The notes beneath the pieces are model-generated. The model had not been told where the DNA came from, searched no databases, and saw only the letters and a program-made list of their open reading frames with translations. A stretch of DNA of 64,000 nucleotides, taken from positions 195,392,000 through 195,455,999 of the forward strand of contig NC_073306.1 in the NCBI RefSeq assembly GCF_027595985.1, given 5' to 3'. Below, piece by piece: positions 1 through 10,079 of the stretch. Each line of letters starts with the position of its first letter. Positions within the stretch are counted from its first letter, which is position 1. The DNA comes from Sorex araneus (Eukaryota > Chordata > Mammalia > Eulipotyphla > Soricidae). A program made the position numbers and the translations under genes.

Positions 1-227
1 TATGACATCAGCTGAGAAATTTGAGGGCTGGGGTGATTTTTTGACTGGGAGTTGAAATCATCTGGAAGCCCTTTTGTCATTCATGTCTAATGCCCAGTTC
101 TCTGTTGTTTTCTTCACTTGGAGTGCATTTCCCACAGTTCTCCATGGCTGGATGATTAAAAACCAATCATCCTCCCAAGCCTTTCATGACATAACAAACT
201 TTCCATGATATAGCTATAATATGCTTG

Positions 228-470
228 CTTATTACAGTGGGCCTTTAACAACATGGGTTGAACCACAGAAGGTTCATTTATGCATGGGTATTTCTTTCAT
301 ACAGTTGACTTTCCATACCTGTCAGTTCTGAATTCATAGATTCAACCAACCTCAAATATAGGATGACTGGAACTGGGTGTGGAGCTTGTGATTGATGAGG
401 TCCAAACAGAAAGGACATGAGCATCAGATTTTGGTATCCTGAGGGGTCCTCAAGAGATCAAGGGGAAACT
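228..470 (+). mobile_element. DNA transposon remnant (Tigger/MER-like)
   Basis: The text around 235-262 (CCTTTAACAACATGGGTTGA) followed by a 'GGTTCATTTATGCATGGGTA' block, a 'GATTCAACCAACC' block and a terminal 'TTGGTATCCTGAGGGGTCCT' matches the order of landmarks I know from non-autonomous Tigger/pogo-type elements of mammals. No open frame is present. Borders and exact family are uncertain; assignment is from memory. Confidence 0.5.
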
Positions 471-521
471 GGTACTTAAATCTTTTTTTGGGGGGGAGTC
501 TAAAATTATACATGACTTTTT

Positions 522-814
522 TAAAATTATTATTAGTTTATTTTTAATTAGAGAGTCATCGTGAGGGTACAGTTACAGATCCATACATCATTGTGCTCAT
601 GTTTCCCCCATACAAAGTTCGATAACCCATCCCTTCACCAGTGCCCATTCTCCACCACCAGTAAACCCAACATCCCTCCCCCCCTCCCCAGTCCCGTCTC
701 CCCCCACCCCACCCTGCCACTATGGCAGGGAATTCCCTTTTGTTCTCTCTCTCTGATTAGGTGTTGTGGTTTGCAATAAAGGTGTTGAGTGGCCATTGTG
801 TTCAGTCTCTAGTC
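522..814 (-). mobile_element. 5'-truncated LINE-1, 3' UTR only (young)
   Basis: Reverse complement of the same shrew LINE-1 3' UTR seen on the plus strand at 6700-7160 and 2180-2600: polyT side first, then the 'CCCTTCACCAGTGCCCATTC' block, a C-rich block and 'TTTGCAATAAAGGTGTTGAG'. It is flanked by a perfect 15-bp target-site duplication, TATACATGACTTTTT, at 507-521 and 815-829. The insertion is therefore a single, fairly recent L1 retrotransposition event. Confidence 0.85.
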
Positions 815-829
815 TATACATGACTTTTT

Positions 830-1187
830 AATTGCCTAGCTTCTGCTCACTTAACTCCAATATTGTTGAAAGATCAATGGTACTTTTTCTTTTTTTTATC
901 ATGTGTCGGTTCAAAAGTGTGGGCATGCAGGATGCATGGATGCATTTGGTGGCCGAGAATTGCCTCCCCAAGTCAGCTGAAGGTGACAGGAAAACAAAGG
1001 AATGGGGCCCAGAGGAACAAACAGGGTCAGGGACGCTTGGCAGTCAGTCACCAGTCACCATTTATTTCTCCTCTTTTCCCTCCTCTCTTCCAGCATAGGT
1101 ATATAGAAATCCTGAAGGCTGGGGTACACGTAGGTGGGGTTGAACATTATCATAACATACTCAGTTAATTTTTTCCCCCTAAAGTAG
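830..1187. other. single-copy DNA, nothing recognised
   Basis: A modestly GC-richer stretch between a LINE-1 end and an old SINE. Two overlapping open frames of about 90-100 codons cross it, but they have no recognisable domains, no codon bias I can see and no splice context, so I do not call a gene. Confidence 0.4.
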
Positions 1188-1362
1188 GAGAACTAGTAGA
1201 GCTGTTGCAGTGCTTGTCTCACACATGGTCAACTCGGATTCAATCCTCTGCACTGCATGTGGTTCCCCCCCGGACCAGGAGTGATTCCTGAGCACAGAGA
1301 AAGCCCAATGGATTGCCAGGTGTGGTCCAGCCTCTTCTCCCAAAATAAATTCAAAAAAATTA
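1188..1362 (+). mobile_element. diverged tRNA-derived SINE, family A
   Basis: Head-like 'GCTGTTGCAGTGCTTGTCTC', a recognisable B-box area (CAACTCGGATTCAATCC), a body with 'GGAGTGATTCCTGAGCACAG' and an A-rich end. Heavily diverged from younger copies such as 37735-37912, so old. Confidence 0.75.
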
Positions 1363-1429
1363 AAAATGTTTTTAAAAACTGAATTAAAACAGGTCTTGCG
1401 ATAATATCACAAAAGCACAAGTTAAAAAA

Positions 1430-1640
1430 TATAGGCACACCTTTGCAGTACATATCCAGTAAAGATACAGAAATAACTGAAATACCAGTGCAGATTAAAA
1501 AACAAAAGAAAATGTGGTGTATATATGCAGAATGAAAGATTATTTAGCCATAAGAGAAAAAGAAACCTCTCTTTTTGTGACAGTGTGGGTGAAGCTGGAG
1601 AGGGTCCTGCTAAGTGAAATAAGTCGTCAAGGAAAAGAAA
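1430..1640 (+). pseudogene. old LINE-1 ORF2 C-terminal fragment
   Basis: Contains the DNA for the well known end of LINE-1 ORF2: 'GTGGTGTATATATGCAGAAT' then 'TTATTTAGCCATAAGAGAAA' and 'CTAAGTGAAATAAGTC'. In LINE-1 these encode the WYIYTMEYYAA...MLSE(I/M)S region. Reading frame is broken. Continues into sequence I cannot assign. Confidence 0.7.
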
Positions 1641-2160
1641 AGTGTTGGATAATCACATTTATTTAGTTTATAATATGCTCAAAACTGTACAGGAAGAAGT
1701 GAAGAACATAAAAAAGGGTAAGATCCATTCCTACTTTCCTAGAGCCAACAATTTTGTGAGGGAAACGAACATATATGCAAAACCTCCTTACCTTGACAGA
1801 TTTTAAGTGACATCTAAGTGGCCCAATATAAGTGCTATATTTGAAAGACAAAAAATGTACTTTGTGCTGAATTAATCAGAGATATAATACAGATTAGATT
1901 TTGGATTATTAGCGTTATTATAGGAAAGATTCAAATATAGATAGTATTTTCATTGAATATTTTAAAATAAAAAGGTTTTCTGTAGATAGAAATGAAAGTG
2001 GGGGAAATCAAGGAGTTCTTTATAAATTACTACCTTGAGCAAGTAACCAGGATCAAGAACACAAAATGTGTGTTTAGGAAACGGTGAGAAAGAAGAGTTG
2101 CATGCAACACAGAGATGCTATGGGATCTGTAGTAAAGATGTATGGTGGGAAGCTGTTCAC
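1641..2160. other. AT-rich DNA, nothing recognised
   Basis: AT-rich stretch with no recognisable coding or repeat landmark; it forms the target into which the next LINE-1 piece inserted. Confidence 0.4.
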
Positions 2161-2176
2161 AGAAGGCCTCTAACTC

Positions 2177-2608
2177 GGATGCATAGAGGATTGCTCCACG
2201 GCTTGGAAGCTGGCTTCACATGCTGGGGGAAAAGGCAGCTCAGATAGAGAAGGGAACACCAAGTAAAGGGTGCTAGAAGGGCCCGCTCGGGATGGGAGAT
2301 GCGCGCTGAATGTAGACTATAGACCAAACCTGATGGCCACTCAATACCTATATTGCAAACCACAACACCCAAAAGGAGAGAGAGAGAGAGAGCAAAAAGG
2401 AATGATGCCCTGCCACAGAGGCAGGGAGGGGTGGGGAGGAAGGGGTGGGGTGGTGGGAGGGATACTGGGATCATTGGCAGTGGAGAATGGGCACCGGTGG
2501 AGGGATGGGTACTCCATCAGTGTATGACTGAAAAGTAAGCACAAAAGCTTTATAAGTCTGCAACTGTACCTCACAGTCATTCATGTAAAAAAAATTTTTT
2601 TTTTTAAA
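2177..2608 (+). mobile_element. 5'-truncated LINE-1, 3' UTR only, with perfect 16-bp TSD
   Basis: Plus-strand copy of the shrew LINE-1 3' UTR (Tail end of ORF2 absent) ending 'CTGTACCTCACAGTCATTCA' and A-rich/T-rich tail. The target-site duplication AGAAGGCCTCTAACTC is present and perfect at 2161-2176 and 2609-2624. Includes a GA-rich block and the G-rich counterpart of the C-rich block seen in antisense copies. Confidence 0.88.
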
Positions 2609-2624
2609 AGAAGGCCTCTAACTC

Positions 2625-3090
2625 CAAGCCAGTCAACTTGGACTTTATCTAGCAGTTCATGAAGAACATGAAAAGCTCTTTTGATTGTTTGGAGAAAGAA
2701 ACTTAATCCAAGTGCTTCTTTATTATTATTATTTTTCATATGTTTGCCAGAGCTTTAGTCTTATAGTTTTGTTGCACATGTTAAGTCACCTTATCCCTAG
2801 TTGCAAGACCATTAATCAGTGTTCCTATGTCATTCTGTAATCTTCCTCATTATTTTCCAACACCCTCTCTCCCCTTACATTCTCAGTTCTCTAATTCAGG
2901 GTCAAGTGCTTACCATTATTTGAGTTCTCCCATTTCCTTGTCTTCTTTTTTCTGCTACTTTGCAAAGATTAATCTTCCTTGTGTAGTGTATTGGGAGGAA
3001 GGAGAATCAAGATAGGGATACAAGCTTATCAGTCAAGGACAAATAATGTCCACTTTCCCCTGTTTCTTCTAGATCATGGAACCATGTTAA
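2625..3090. other. single-copy DNA
   Basis: No gene, repeat or RNA landmark recognised. Contains a short pyrimidine-rich patch near 2850-2950. Confidence 0.4.
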
Positions 3091-3094
3091 AAGG

Positions 3095-3295
3095 GCAAGA
3101 ATAGGAACTTAGACCTAGTTTCAGAGCCTTGTTTGTGTAGTTTTATACTTATATAATCTGAGTTTAGTTGCATGGCATTTAAAATGTTTTGGACCTTAAC
3201 CATAAAATAGGGATAATTTTTATCCTATCACACAAGACATATGTGATTCTTAGGATTACTTGAAAAATGATAGTTATTATCTATTATTGAATGCA
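3095..3295 (+). mobile_element. MIR-like SINE fragment
   Basis: The block 'CTTAACCATAAAATAGGGAT' followed by 'AATTTTTATCC' and 'GATTCTTAGGATTACTTGAA' follows the order of the 3' half of the mammalian-wide MIR element (AAAATGGGGATAATA...GTGAGGATTAAATGA). Old and diverged. Confidence 0.55.
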
Positions 3296-3729
3296 ACCTT
3301 TAATTTATTTGCCTAAAATCTTTGAGCATGACATCAATTACTTCCATTTCTTCGGTTGGTTTCTTTATGATAGTAAGATCATAAAAGCATTTTATCAGCA
3401 GAGCAGCACTATAGCTAGTATGTGAGATTTTTGTCTATATTCCTTGAAAAGGGACTTCCATCTATTTGATTACTCTGTTCTTTATTCAAATAGTAATTGC
3501 AGCATCAGCAGAAACTTTTGAATAGTTGTAGTTCAAAATGGCATTTTTATCTTGGCAGGATATACAAAGTGTTAAATAAGTACTCAATCCTTTATTGTGC
3601 TTTAATTTAATCAAAGAAGCAGTAATAGAATTTGAGGGCCACTAGTTGAAGCAGAGAAATCTGACTTAACACTATCTTGTATTTTGTTCCACTTCACTCA
3701 TAGTTTTTCTTTCTCTTTGAGGGGTGCAT
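3296..3729. other. single-copy AT-rich DNA
   Basis: AT-rich, nothing recognised. Confidence 0.4.
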
Positions 3730-3901
3730 TTTATTTATTTTTCAGTTTTTGAGCAACACCTGGTAGTGCATAGAACTTAGCTCTTACTCTGTGCTTGGGG
3801 ATCACTCCTGGGTGGGGCTTGGGGGGATTATATAGAGTACCAGGATCCACCCAGGTTGGGCATGTGCAGGGCAACCATACCCGCTATATTCTCTCCAGCC
3901 C
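3730..3901 (-). mobile_element. old tRNA-derived SINE, family A
   Basis: Antisense body order is visible: T-rich start, 'GGGGATCACTCCTGGGTGGG', degraded B-box region (CCAGGATCCACCCAGG), 'GTGCAGGGCAACCATACCCG' and terminal 'TCTCTCCAGCCCC'. Strongly diverged. Confidence 0.75.
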
Positions 3902-3919
3902 CTCTTTGGCATGTATTTT

Positions 3920-4118
3920 CTTTTTACTATTTATTTATTTATTTATTTGCTTTTTGGGTCACACCCTGGCGATGCACAGGGGTTACTCCTGGCTCATGCA
4001 CTCAGGAATTACTCCTGGCGGGGCTCAGGAGACCCGATAGGATGTTGGGAATCGAACCCCGATCAGCTGCGAGCAAGGCAAACACCCTCCCCGCTGTGCT
4101 ATCTATCACTCCAGCCCC
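3920..4118 (-). mobile_element. tRNA-derived SINE, family A, with TSD
   Basis: Full-length antisense copy with a (TTTA)n-type tail, 'GCTTTTTGGGTCACACC', 'GGTTACTCCTGGCTC', 'GGGAATCGAACCCCG' (B box) and 'ATCACTCCAGCCCC'. Flanked by a 15-bp target-site duplication TTTGGCATG(T/C)ATTTT at 3905-3919 and 4119-4133 with one difference. It inserted right beside the older SINE at 3730-3901. Confidence 0.9.
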
Positions 4119-4424
4119 TTTGGCATGCATTTTAATACTGTCTTCAAATTAAAATGCCACAAGCTTTTAGTTCTAAGCTACTGTTCAACCTATGAAAAGT
4201 GTGAGCATTGAGAAGTAATTGGGAATTACTTTCCTTGGTCAAGTTTATTAAAGTATTAAGGCGGAAGCCTGAACAGAAAGGCATTTCACCTTTCAATAAC
4301 TTGAAAAATCTCTCTTTCTAGTTATTGATATACTAGACAGATGCTAGTATACATATTTTCCTGGCAAAGTTTTGTTAAATGTTAACTTTCATGTTTGAGC
4401 AAGTAAGATTTGCTAAAGGAAGTC

Positions 4425-4690
4425 CCAGGAAATATTAGAGGGTTAGGGCACATGTCCCTGACCCAGGTTCTGTCCCTGGCACCCCATGAACTCGTAAATA
4501 TTGCTGGAATGGACCTAGAGGACTCTAAGAAGTGCCTGGAGTGACCTTAGTGGTGGCCAGCATTACGGGGCCTGAGTAGTGCCACATCCTTGGGCTCTAG
4601 ACTGACCTAGTACTGAACTCTCAGCTGGGGTTGACCGAGTACTGGCTCCCTGAGCACAGTGCAGGTGTCCCCTCACCTTCGCCCAAGGGA
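4425..4690 (+). mobile_element. possible very old tRNA-derived SINE
   Basis: Starts with a tRNA-like pattern (GGGTTAGGGCACATGTCCCT, then GACCCAGGTTCTGTCCCTGG resembling a B box) and continues into a body with 'CCTGAGCACAGTGCAGG'. The middle does not align well with other copies, so this is tentative. Confidence 0.35.
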
Positions 4691-4869
4691 ATTGCTAAAG
4701 GAAACTTATCACCAGTATCTGTGAAATTCTGAATGACATGTAGATTTTATTAACAGACATAAAAGTCTCAAAATTTAGCTTAGTGATGAAGATTACTAGT
4801 ACTGAGTCCAGGGTCTAAATATGAGAACAATAATAAACAATACTAAAAACCAATAAAAAGATTTTCCTT

Positions 4870-5480
4870 CCTTCCTTTTTAAAAAAATACTTTTTTAAAA
4901 ATTGAACCACCATGAAATACAGTTACAAAGCTTTCATGTTTGAGTTTCAGTCATACAATGATCAAACACTCATCCCTCCACTAGTGCACATTCTCCACCA
5001 CCAGTGTCCCCAGTATCCCCCTCCTTTCCTACCCTCCCCCTGCCTATATGGCAGACAATATCCCCCATACTCTCTCTCTACTTTTGGGCATTATGGTTTG
5101 CAATGTAGATACTGAGAGGCTATCACGTTTGGTCATTTATCTACTTTCAGCACACATCTCCCATCCCAAATGATTCCTTCAACCACCACTGACTTAGTGA
5201 TCCCTTCTTTATCCCAGCTGCCTTTTTCCCCAGCTCATGAGGCAGGCTTCCAACTATGGAGCAATATTCCTGGCCCTTGTGTCTACTATCCTTGGGTGTG
5301 TCAGTCTCATATTATGTTATTTTATATTCCACAAATGAGTGCAGTCATTTTATGTCTGTCCCTCTCTTTCTGACTCACTTTGCTTAGCATGATACTCTCC
5401 ATGACCATCCATTTAAAAGCAAATTTCATAATTTTATCTTTCCTAACAGCTGCATAGTATTCCACTGTCTAGATGTACCA
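4870..5480 (-). mobile_element. LINE-1 3' end (end of ORF2 plus 3' UTR), antisense
   Basis: Begins with 'AATTGAACCACCATGAAATA' (the 3' terminus on the minus strand), runs through the 'CCACCAGTGTCCCCAGTATC' block and 'GGTTTGCAATGTAGATACTG', and ends in the antisense of the last ORF2 codons ('ACTCACTTTGCTTAGCATGA', 'AACAGCTGCATAGTATTCCA'). The 3' UTR resembles but is distinct from that at 6700-7160, so at least two related LINE-1 subfamilies are present. Confidence 0.85.
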
Positions 5481-5493
5481 ATGTTTCTTTCTT

Positions 5494-5600
5494 TCTTTTT
5501 TTTAATTTTATTGAATCGCCATGAGATAGTTACAAGCTTTCATGTTTGGGTTACAGTCTCACAATGATCAAATACCCATCCCTGGTACTTGTGCATATAT
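5494..5600 (-). mobile_element. short LINE-1 3' terminal fragment, antisense
   Basis: Repeats the terminal motif 'TGAATCGCCATGAGATAGTT' and 'GGTTACAGTCTCACAATGAT' of the element at 4870-5480, directly following it. Either a second severely truncated insertion into the first or a tandem remnant. Confidence 0.7.
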
Positions 5601-5604
5601 TTCA

Positions 5605-5885
5605 CATAGTGCTCAGTGGTGGTTGCGTGCCTGGCTGTGGTGCTCATCCATTTTAATTGCTGTACTCGAAAGGGTTTGCGGATGCCAGTTGTGCTCATTT
5701 ACACCTGGCTGTGGTGTGGCAGAGATTACACACTTTTTATTATAGTACCGGGGATCCCAATGGAAGTGTCTCTGGGATCACACTTGGTGTCAAAGATAGT
5801 TCTGGGGCTAGACTTGATAGCCTCATGCCTGCAAGGAAGGATTTTTATGAGTCATCCCTGACTCCCTGCCCCCGCAAGTAACAAA
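5605..5885. other. unassigned, possibly old repeat
   Basis: GT-rich text with repeated 'GGCTGTGGTG' motifs (5631 and 5706 areas), ending in C-rich 'CTGACTCCCTGCCCCCGCAA'. It has the flavour of a decayed antisense SINE with an insertion, but I cannot align it. Confidence 0.3.
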
Positions 5886-6074
5886 CATTATTTGTTTTAA
5901 TATGAAAAATGAAAAAAAATAAAGGAGGAAAATAGAAAAAAATATGGTGCTGCCCGTTATGAGATTAATGACTTTCCAACATTTATATTGCTATTCGTGT
6001 GTGTTATGCAGTTGATTGTAGATACAAGTATGGAAAGGTTACTGAAATTGAAGGGGAAAAAATACTGAATATCT

Positions 6075-6262
6075 CCTTTTATTTTTATTAATTTTTCTGG
6101 GTTTTGGGCCACATTCAGTGATGCTTAGGAATTTTTCCTGGCTCTGCATGGAGGGATTTTTTTTGATCATGCTTGTGGGACCATATGGGATGCCGGTTAT
6201 CGAAGCAGGGTTGTCTGCATACAAGGCAAGTGCTCTACCTGCTGGATTATCTCTCCTGCCCC
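6075..6262 (-). mobile_element. old tRNA-derived SINE, family A
   Basis: Antisense order is intact: 'GGGTTTTGGGCCACATTCAG', 'CCTGGCTCTGCA', 'GGGACCATATGGGATGCCGG', 'CATACAAGGCAAGTGCTCTA', 'TATCTCTCCTGCCCC'. Several indels. Confidence 0.85.
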
Positions 6263-6309
6263 CTGGAAATTCTCTTCTTAATAGCTGTGATTAAAAATGT
6301 AGCCATGTC

Positions 6310-6693
6310 CTAGTTCAGCCCTTTTGGAAAACAATATGGATGATTCTCAAAAAACTAGAGGTTGAGCTCCCATTTGACCCAGCAATACCACTGCTGGGAA
6401 TATATCCCAGAAAAGCCAAAAAGTATAGTCGAAATGACATCTGCACTTATATGTTCATCGCAGCACTGTTTACAATAGCCAGAATCTGGAAAAAACCCGA
6501 GTTCCCTAGAACAGATAACTGGTTGAAGAAACTCTGGCACATCTATACAATGGAATACTATGCAGCTGTTAGAAAGAATGAGGTCATGACGTTTGCATAT
6601 AAGTGGATTAGAATGGAAAGTATTATGCTAAGTGAAATGAGTCAGAAAGAGAGAGACAGACATAGGAAGATTGCACTCATCTGTGGACTATAG
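6310..6693 (+). pseudogene. LINE-1 ORF2 C-terminal fragment (open frame)
   Basis: The translated segment contains 'DPAIPLLGIYP', 'CTYMFIAALFTIARIW', 'WHIYTMEYYAAV' and 'RMESIMLSEMSQ', which are the hallmark C-terminal motifs of LINE-1 ORF2p downstream of the reverse transcriptase, including the last conserved cysteine-bearing part. Only about 125 of roughly 1,275 residues remain, with neither endonuclease nor RT domains, so it cannot encode a working protein. The intact frame reflects recent insertion, not selection. Confidence 0.93.
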
Positions 6694-7161
6694 AATAACA
6701 GACTATAAGACTAACACCCAAGAATAGTAGAAATAAGTACCAGGAGGTTGTCTCCATGGCTTGGAGGCTGGTCTCTCATTCTGGGCAACTCAGAGAAGGG
6801 AACACCAAGTAAAATGTGATTGGAGGTCATGTGGGGGAAAGATGATGCGGGCCCAATATAGACTAGAGACTGAACACAATGGCCACTCAACACCTTTATT
6901 GCAAACCACAACACCTAATCAGAAAGAGAGAACAAAAGGGAATACCCTGCCATAGTGGCAGTGTGGGGTGGGGGGAGACAGGACTGGGGAGGGGGGAGAG
7001 GGATGTTGGGTTTACTTTTGGTAGAGAATGGGCACTGGTGAAGGGATGGGTTATTAAACTTTGTAAGGGAGAAACATGAGCACAAAAATGTATAAATCTG
7101 TAACTGTACCCTCACGTTGACTCACTAATTAAAAATAAACTATTAAATTAAAAAAATAATA
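6310..7161 (+). mobile_element. 5'-truncated LINE-1 with end of ORF2 and full 3' UTR, perfect 17-bp TSD
   Basis: An 852-bp insertion flanked by a perfect 17-bp target-site duplication, AAAAATGTAGCCATGTC, at 6293-6309 and 7162-7178. It holds the last part of ORF2 in an open frame (6340-6693) and the complete 3' UTR of the shrew LINE-1: GA-rich block near 6922, G-rich block near 6960-7000 and the 3' terminus with an A-rich tail. The G-rich tract on the sense strand is a usual feature of mammalian LINE-1 3' UTRs. Recent insertion by TSD quality. Confidence 0.93.
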
Positions 7162-7199
7162 AAAAATGTAGCCATGTCAAGAAATAAAATAAAATAAAA

Positions 7200-7475
7200 A
7201 GAAGAAGTTTCCAACTTGCAATCATTCTGGTTCTGGAGAACTGAGTTCTCAACACTGTATGCACATGTTGACACCAGAATTTAGGTGCCCTGCCAGGTTT
7301 GAGCGGAACTGAAATCACAGATGTAAATCAGGTGTCACTTTGTGCAGTTGGCCTAACAATTATCTAATACTTCAGAATCAGATGTTTGAATTCACAGAGA
7401 AAGGCCACCCCTCCCCCGCTCCAAACATTCTTAGATTTTGAGGAAATCTAATATTTGAACTTTTTCTAATCTAAT
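7200..7475. other. single-copy DNA
   Basis: No landmark recognised. Confidence 0.35.
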
Positions 7476-7479
7476 ATTT

Positions 7480-7610
7480 AAACTTTTTCTCCTGATAATG
7501 GAAGTGATACTACTGCTAGTAAATGATTATTATGAAGATTAAATTAGTTTATTTGTGTTAAGTCACACTAGAATACAGCACCTACGGTGATAATGATTAT
7601 GTAGGTCCTG
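7480..7610 (+). mobile_element. MIR-like SINE 3' fragment
   Basis: The order 'GTAAATGATTATTATGAAGA', 'TTAAATTAGTTTATTTGTGT' and 'TAGAATACAGCACCTACGG' follows the 3' end of MIR (GAGGATTAAATGAGTTAATA...TAGAACAGTGCCTGGCAC). Diverged. Confidence 0.5.
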
Positions 7611-7765
7611 TGTTAGTTTTTTTAAAACTTTAGCTTGTCCTCCCCCGTCTTTCTTCCTTCTTGTTTTTTATCATTGTAGTTATTATGACTGTAAATATTT
7701 CATTTTCAGAAAGCAGAACATATCGGTAGTCCTCCATCCAAATTTTCCTAAACAGAAAAGAAGTT

Positions 7766-7950
7766 TTTTTTTTTAATTTATTCTTTTATTGAATCACCAT
7801 GTGGAAAGTTACAAAGATTTCAGGTTTAAGTCTCAGTTATACAATGCTCGAACACCCATCCCTTCACCAGTGCACATATTTCACCACCAAGAATCACAGT
7901 ATACCTCCCCCCCACCCCCCCACCTCCCCAGCCCCCACCTTGCCTGTGTA
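7766..7950 (-). mobile_element. LINE-1 3' terminal fragment, antisense
   Basis: Starts 'ATTGAATCACCATGTGGAAA' and continues through 'CCATCCCTTCACCAGTGCAC' into a C-rich tract, as in the other antisense LINE-1 ends. Severely 5'-truncated. Confidence 0.8.
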
Positions 7951-8214
7951 GCTGGTAAATTTCACTTTACTTTAATTACATTCAATATTTCAACAAAAAA
8001 CTCACTATTATTGATTTGGAGTTTCTCTCCCCTAAAGTCGACCTGCTGAAAAGAAAGCATTTGATAATTTGTTTTCCATTGCTGAGAATGAAGAGATATG
8101 AGGTGGAGAGGCCGCACTAGCAGCCGCATGGTTTTGGATTTCTGTATTTTAGTATCTTAGTAACTAAGTCCTGAGAAATATCTGCCAGAAATTGCAGCAT
8201 TGTAAGCTTGTACC

Positions 8215-8272
8215 TCTCAGCTACTTTATATTCCACATATGAGTGCAATCTTTCTATGTCTGTCTCTCAGAA
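8215..8272 (-). mobile_element. LINE-1 ORF2 tail scrap, antisense
   Basis: 'TACTTTATATTCCACATATG' followed by 'AGTGCAATCTTTCTATGTCT' matches the antisense text at 5318-5370 inside the LINE-1 there. Confidence 0.6.
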
Positions 8273-8274
8273 AG

Positions 8275-8689
8275 GAAGTTCTTAAGTTGTACTGAGATAA
8301 GAACTATCAACTGGGTTTAGACAAATAGAGTCAAATTAAGACTCTTCTTTTTTTCTAGCTGTAGCCTTAAAACTCATACATTTTGCCAAAAAGAGACTGT
8401 TCTCTTACTCAGAATTAGCCTCAATGACCACACTATTAAGAACTACACGATGATCAATGAACTTGAAACCACACATCTAAATTAAACAAAGAAATCATGT
8501 CAAACATTAGTAGTCTTCTCTGAAAGAGGATATTTTTCATTTTCATTCCATCTATTTTCTCTATTTTACAACTTGTATATAAAAACATATTACTATAAGT
8601 AATGAAAAAAAGCAGCAGAGTTTCATTTTTGAAAATAAAATGGCTATGAGCAAAGTATGGCAAGATAAAATGTTATGTTAAAATTTTGT
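8275..8689. other. AT-rich single-copy DNA
   Basis: No landmark recognised. Confidence 0.4.
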
Positions 8690-8866
8690 GCTTTTGGGCA
8701 GGTAGGATGCTTGCTTGCTTTGCATGGGACCAACCTGAGTTTGATCCCTAGCTCAATATATGATCCTCTAAGCCCCACCAGGAGTGATCTTTGAGCACAA
8801 TGCCAGGGTAAGCCTTGAGCACCACTAGGTGTGTCCAAAACGAACAAACCAAGCAACAAACAAAAC
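8690..8866 (+). mobile_element. tRNA-derived SINE, family A, partial head
   Basis: Plus-strand order: 'GGGCAGGTAGGATGCTTGCT', B-box area 'CCTGAGTTTGATCCCTAGCT', 'CACCAGGAGTGATCTTTGAG', 'GAGCACCACTAGGTGTGTCC' and an (AAAC)-rich tail. The extreme 5' end is missing or diverged. Confidence 0.8.
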
Positions 8867-9016
8867 TATACTTTATTTTTACTTGCCCAGGTATAAGAAA
8901 AGCAGCATTAACTTTGGAAGAACTTTTTTACCTCAAAATACTGACTCCAATTGAGTCATTTGGGCAGGGAGCATACATTATTTGCATTAAGACCACCTAA
9001 AATCACTTAAAATCAC

Positions 9017-9247
9017 GGGTAGGGCGTTTGCCTTGCATGCAGCGAACCCAGGTTTTGATTTCTCCGTCCCTCTCGGAGAGCCTGGCAAGCTACCAAGAGT
9101 ATCCCACCCGCACAGCAGAACATGGCAAGCTACCTATGGCATATTAGATATGCCAAAAACAGTAACAACAAGTCTCACAATGCAAAGGTTACTGGTGCTT
9201 GCGCAAGCAAATTGGTGAACAACAGGACGACAGTGCTACAGTGCTAG
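9017..9247 (+). mobile_element. tRNA-derived SINE, family B, 5'-truncated, with TSD
   Basis: Begins inside the head (GGGTAGGGCGTTTGCCTTGC) and B box, then changes to the B body: 'GAGAGCCTGGCAAGCTACCA', 'GATATGCCAAAAACAGTAAC', 'AACAAGTCTCACAATG' and a tail 'GACGACAGTGCTACAGTGCT'. Flanked by an 8-bp duplication AAAATCAC at 9009-9016 and 9248-9255. There is no poly(A). Confidence 0.85.
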
Positions 9248-9255
9248 AAAATCAC

Positions 9256-10075
9256 AAAAGAGTTAAATTATCTCAGTCTTTTCCTTCAAATTGCAAAAGC
9301 CACTGTGTCATGGTTTGTACATATTTTAACTTATTGTCTAGATGGGTTTCTGCTTAATTTTATACATATCCATACGAAAAATAACTCTAGGCAGGTATTG
9401 AAGTTAATTATATATGAACTAGATTCAAATTCAAAATAAAAAAGCAAGTATTATATTCACATAAATCAAAATTCAAAAAAAGGTACAAAAGATACCCTGA
9501 AAAGTATTTCTTCCTATACCTACTCTTCAATAGCTGAATGCCTCTCCTTGGAAGCAAGTACTGCTTTTGTTCCTTATATATCCTTTTAGATATAGCTTAT
9601 GCCCATGTATGTACTTATATAGATGTAACTGAAAAGTTATTGGTTTAATAAGAATGTCTTAAAGAAAATTTAATGCTGTTTTTAATATCCTAAAAAAAGT
9701 GGATGTAATTAATCTGTCTATAATCATCATTGAATTCCTACTATGTATTAGGCAGATGTTATTTGTCTTATAAAGTTGCTTTTAAATTTATTTTGTATTT
9801 ATGCATCTTGTGATTGATCTCTGTGTGCTAAAACATCATCAGGTCATAGAAGCCTTTCCTAGCATTCACTTGAAATTAGTTCTCTAGGCCCTTTAAGCTT
9901 TATTTATTACACCAGTATTAGTTCACTGACACTTAGGTTGATTATATTATTTTTCAGTGATTTCTCTTTTGAGAGTGAAAGGATGTGCTATTATAATCAT
10001 GAAGGGGTAACTAGGTTACAGTAACCCGGGAAGATTGGCCACTCTATTCATAGCATTTACTATTTCATCACATTT
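9256..10075. other. single-copy AT-rich DNA
   Basis: AT-rich, mostly unassigned. A segment near 9725-9775 (TTGAATTCCTACTATGTATT then AGGCAG) resembles the conserved core end of antisense MIR/L2 elements, too short to be sure. Confidence 0.4.
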
Positions 10076-10079
10076 TTCA

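Noticed and set aside
5605..5885. Homology between this block and 37440-37700
   Set aside because: Both are GT/GC-rich with 'TTAATTGCTGT' in common, but the order of other words does not agree; similarity is too weak by eye.
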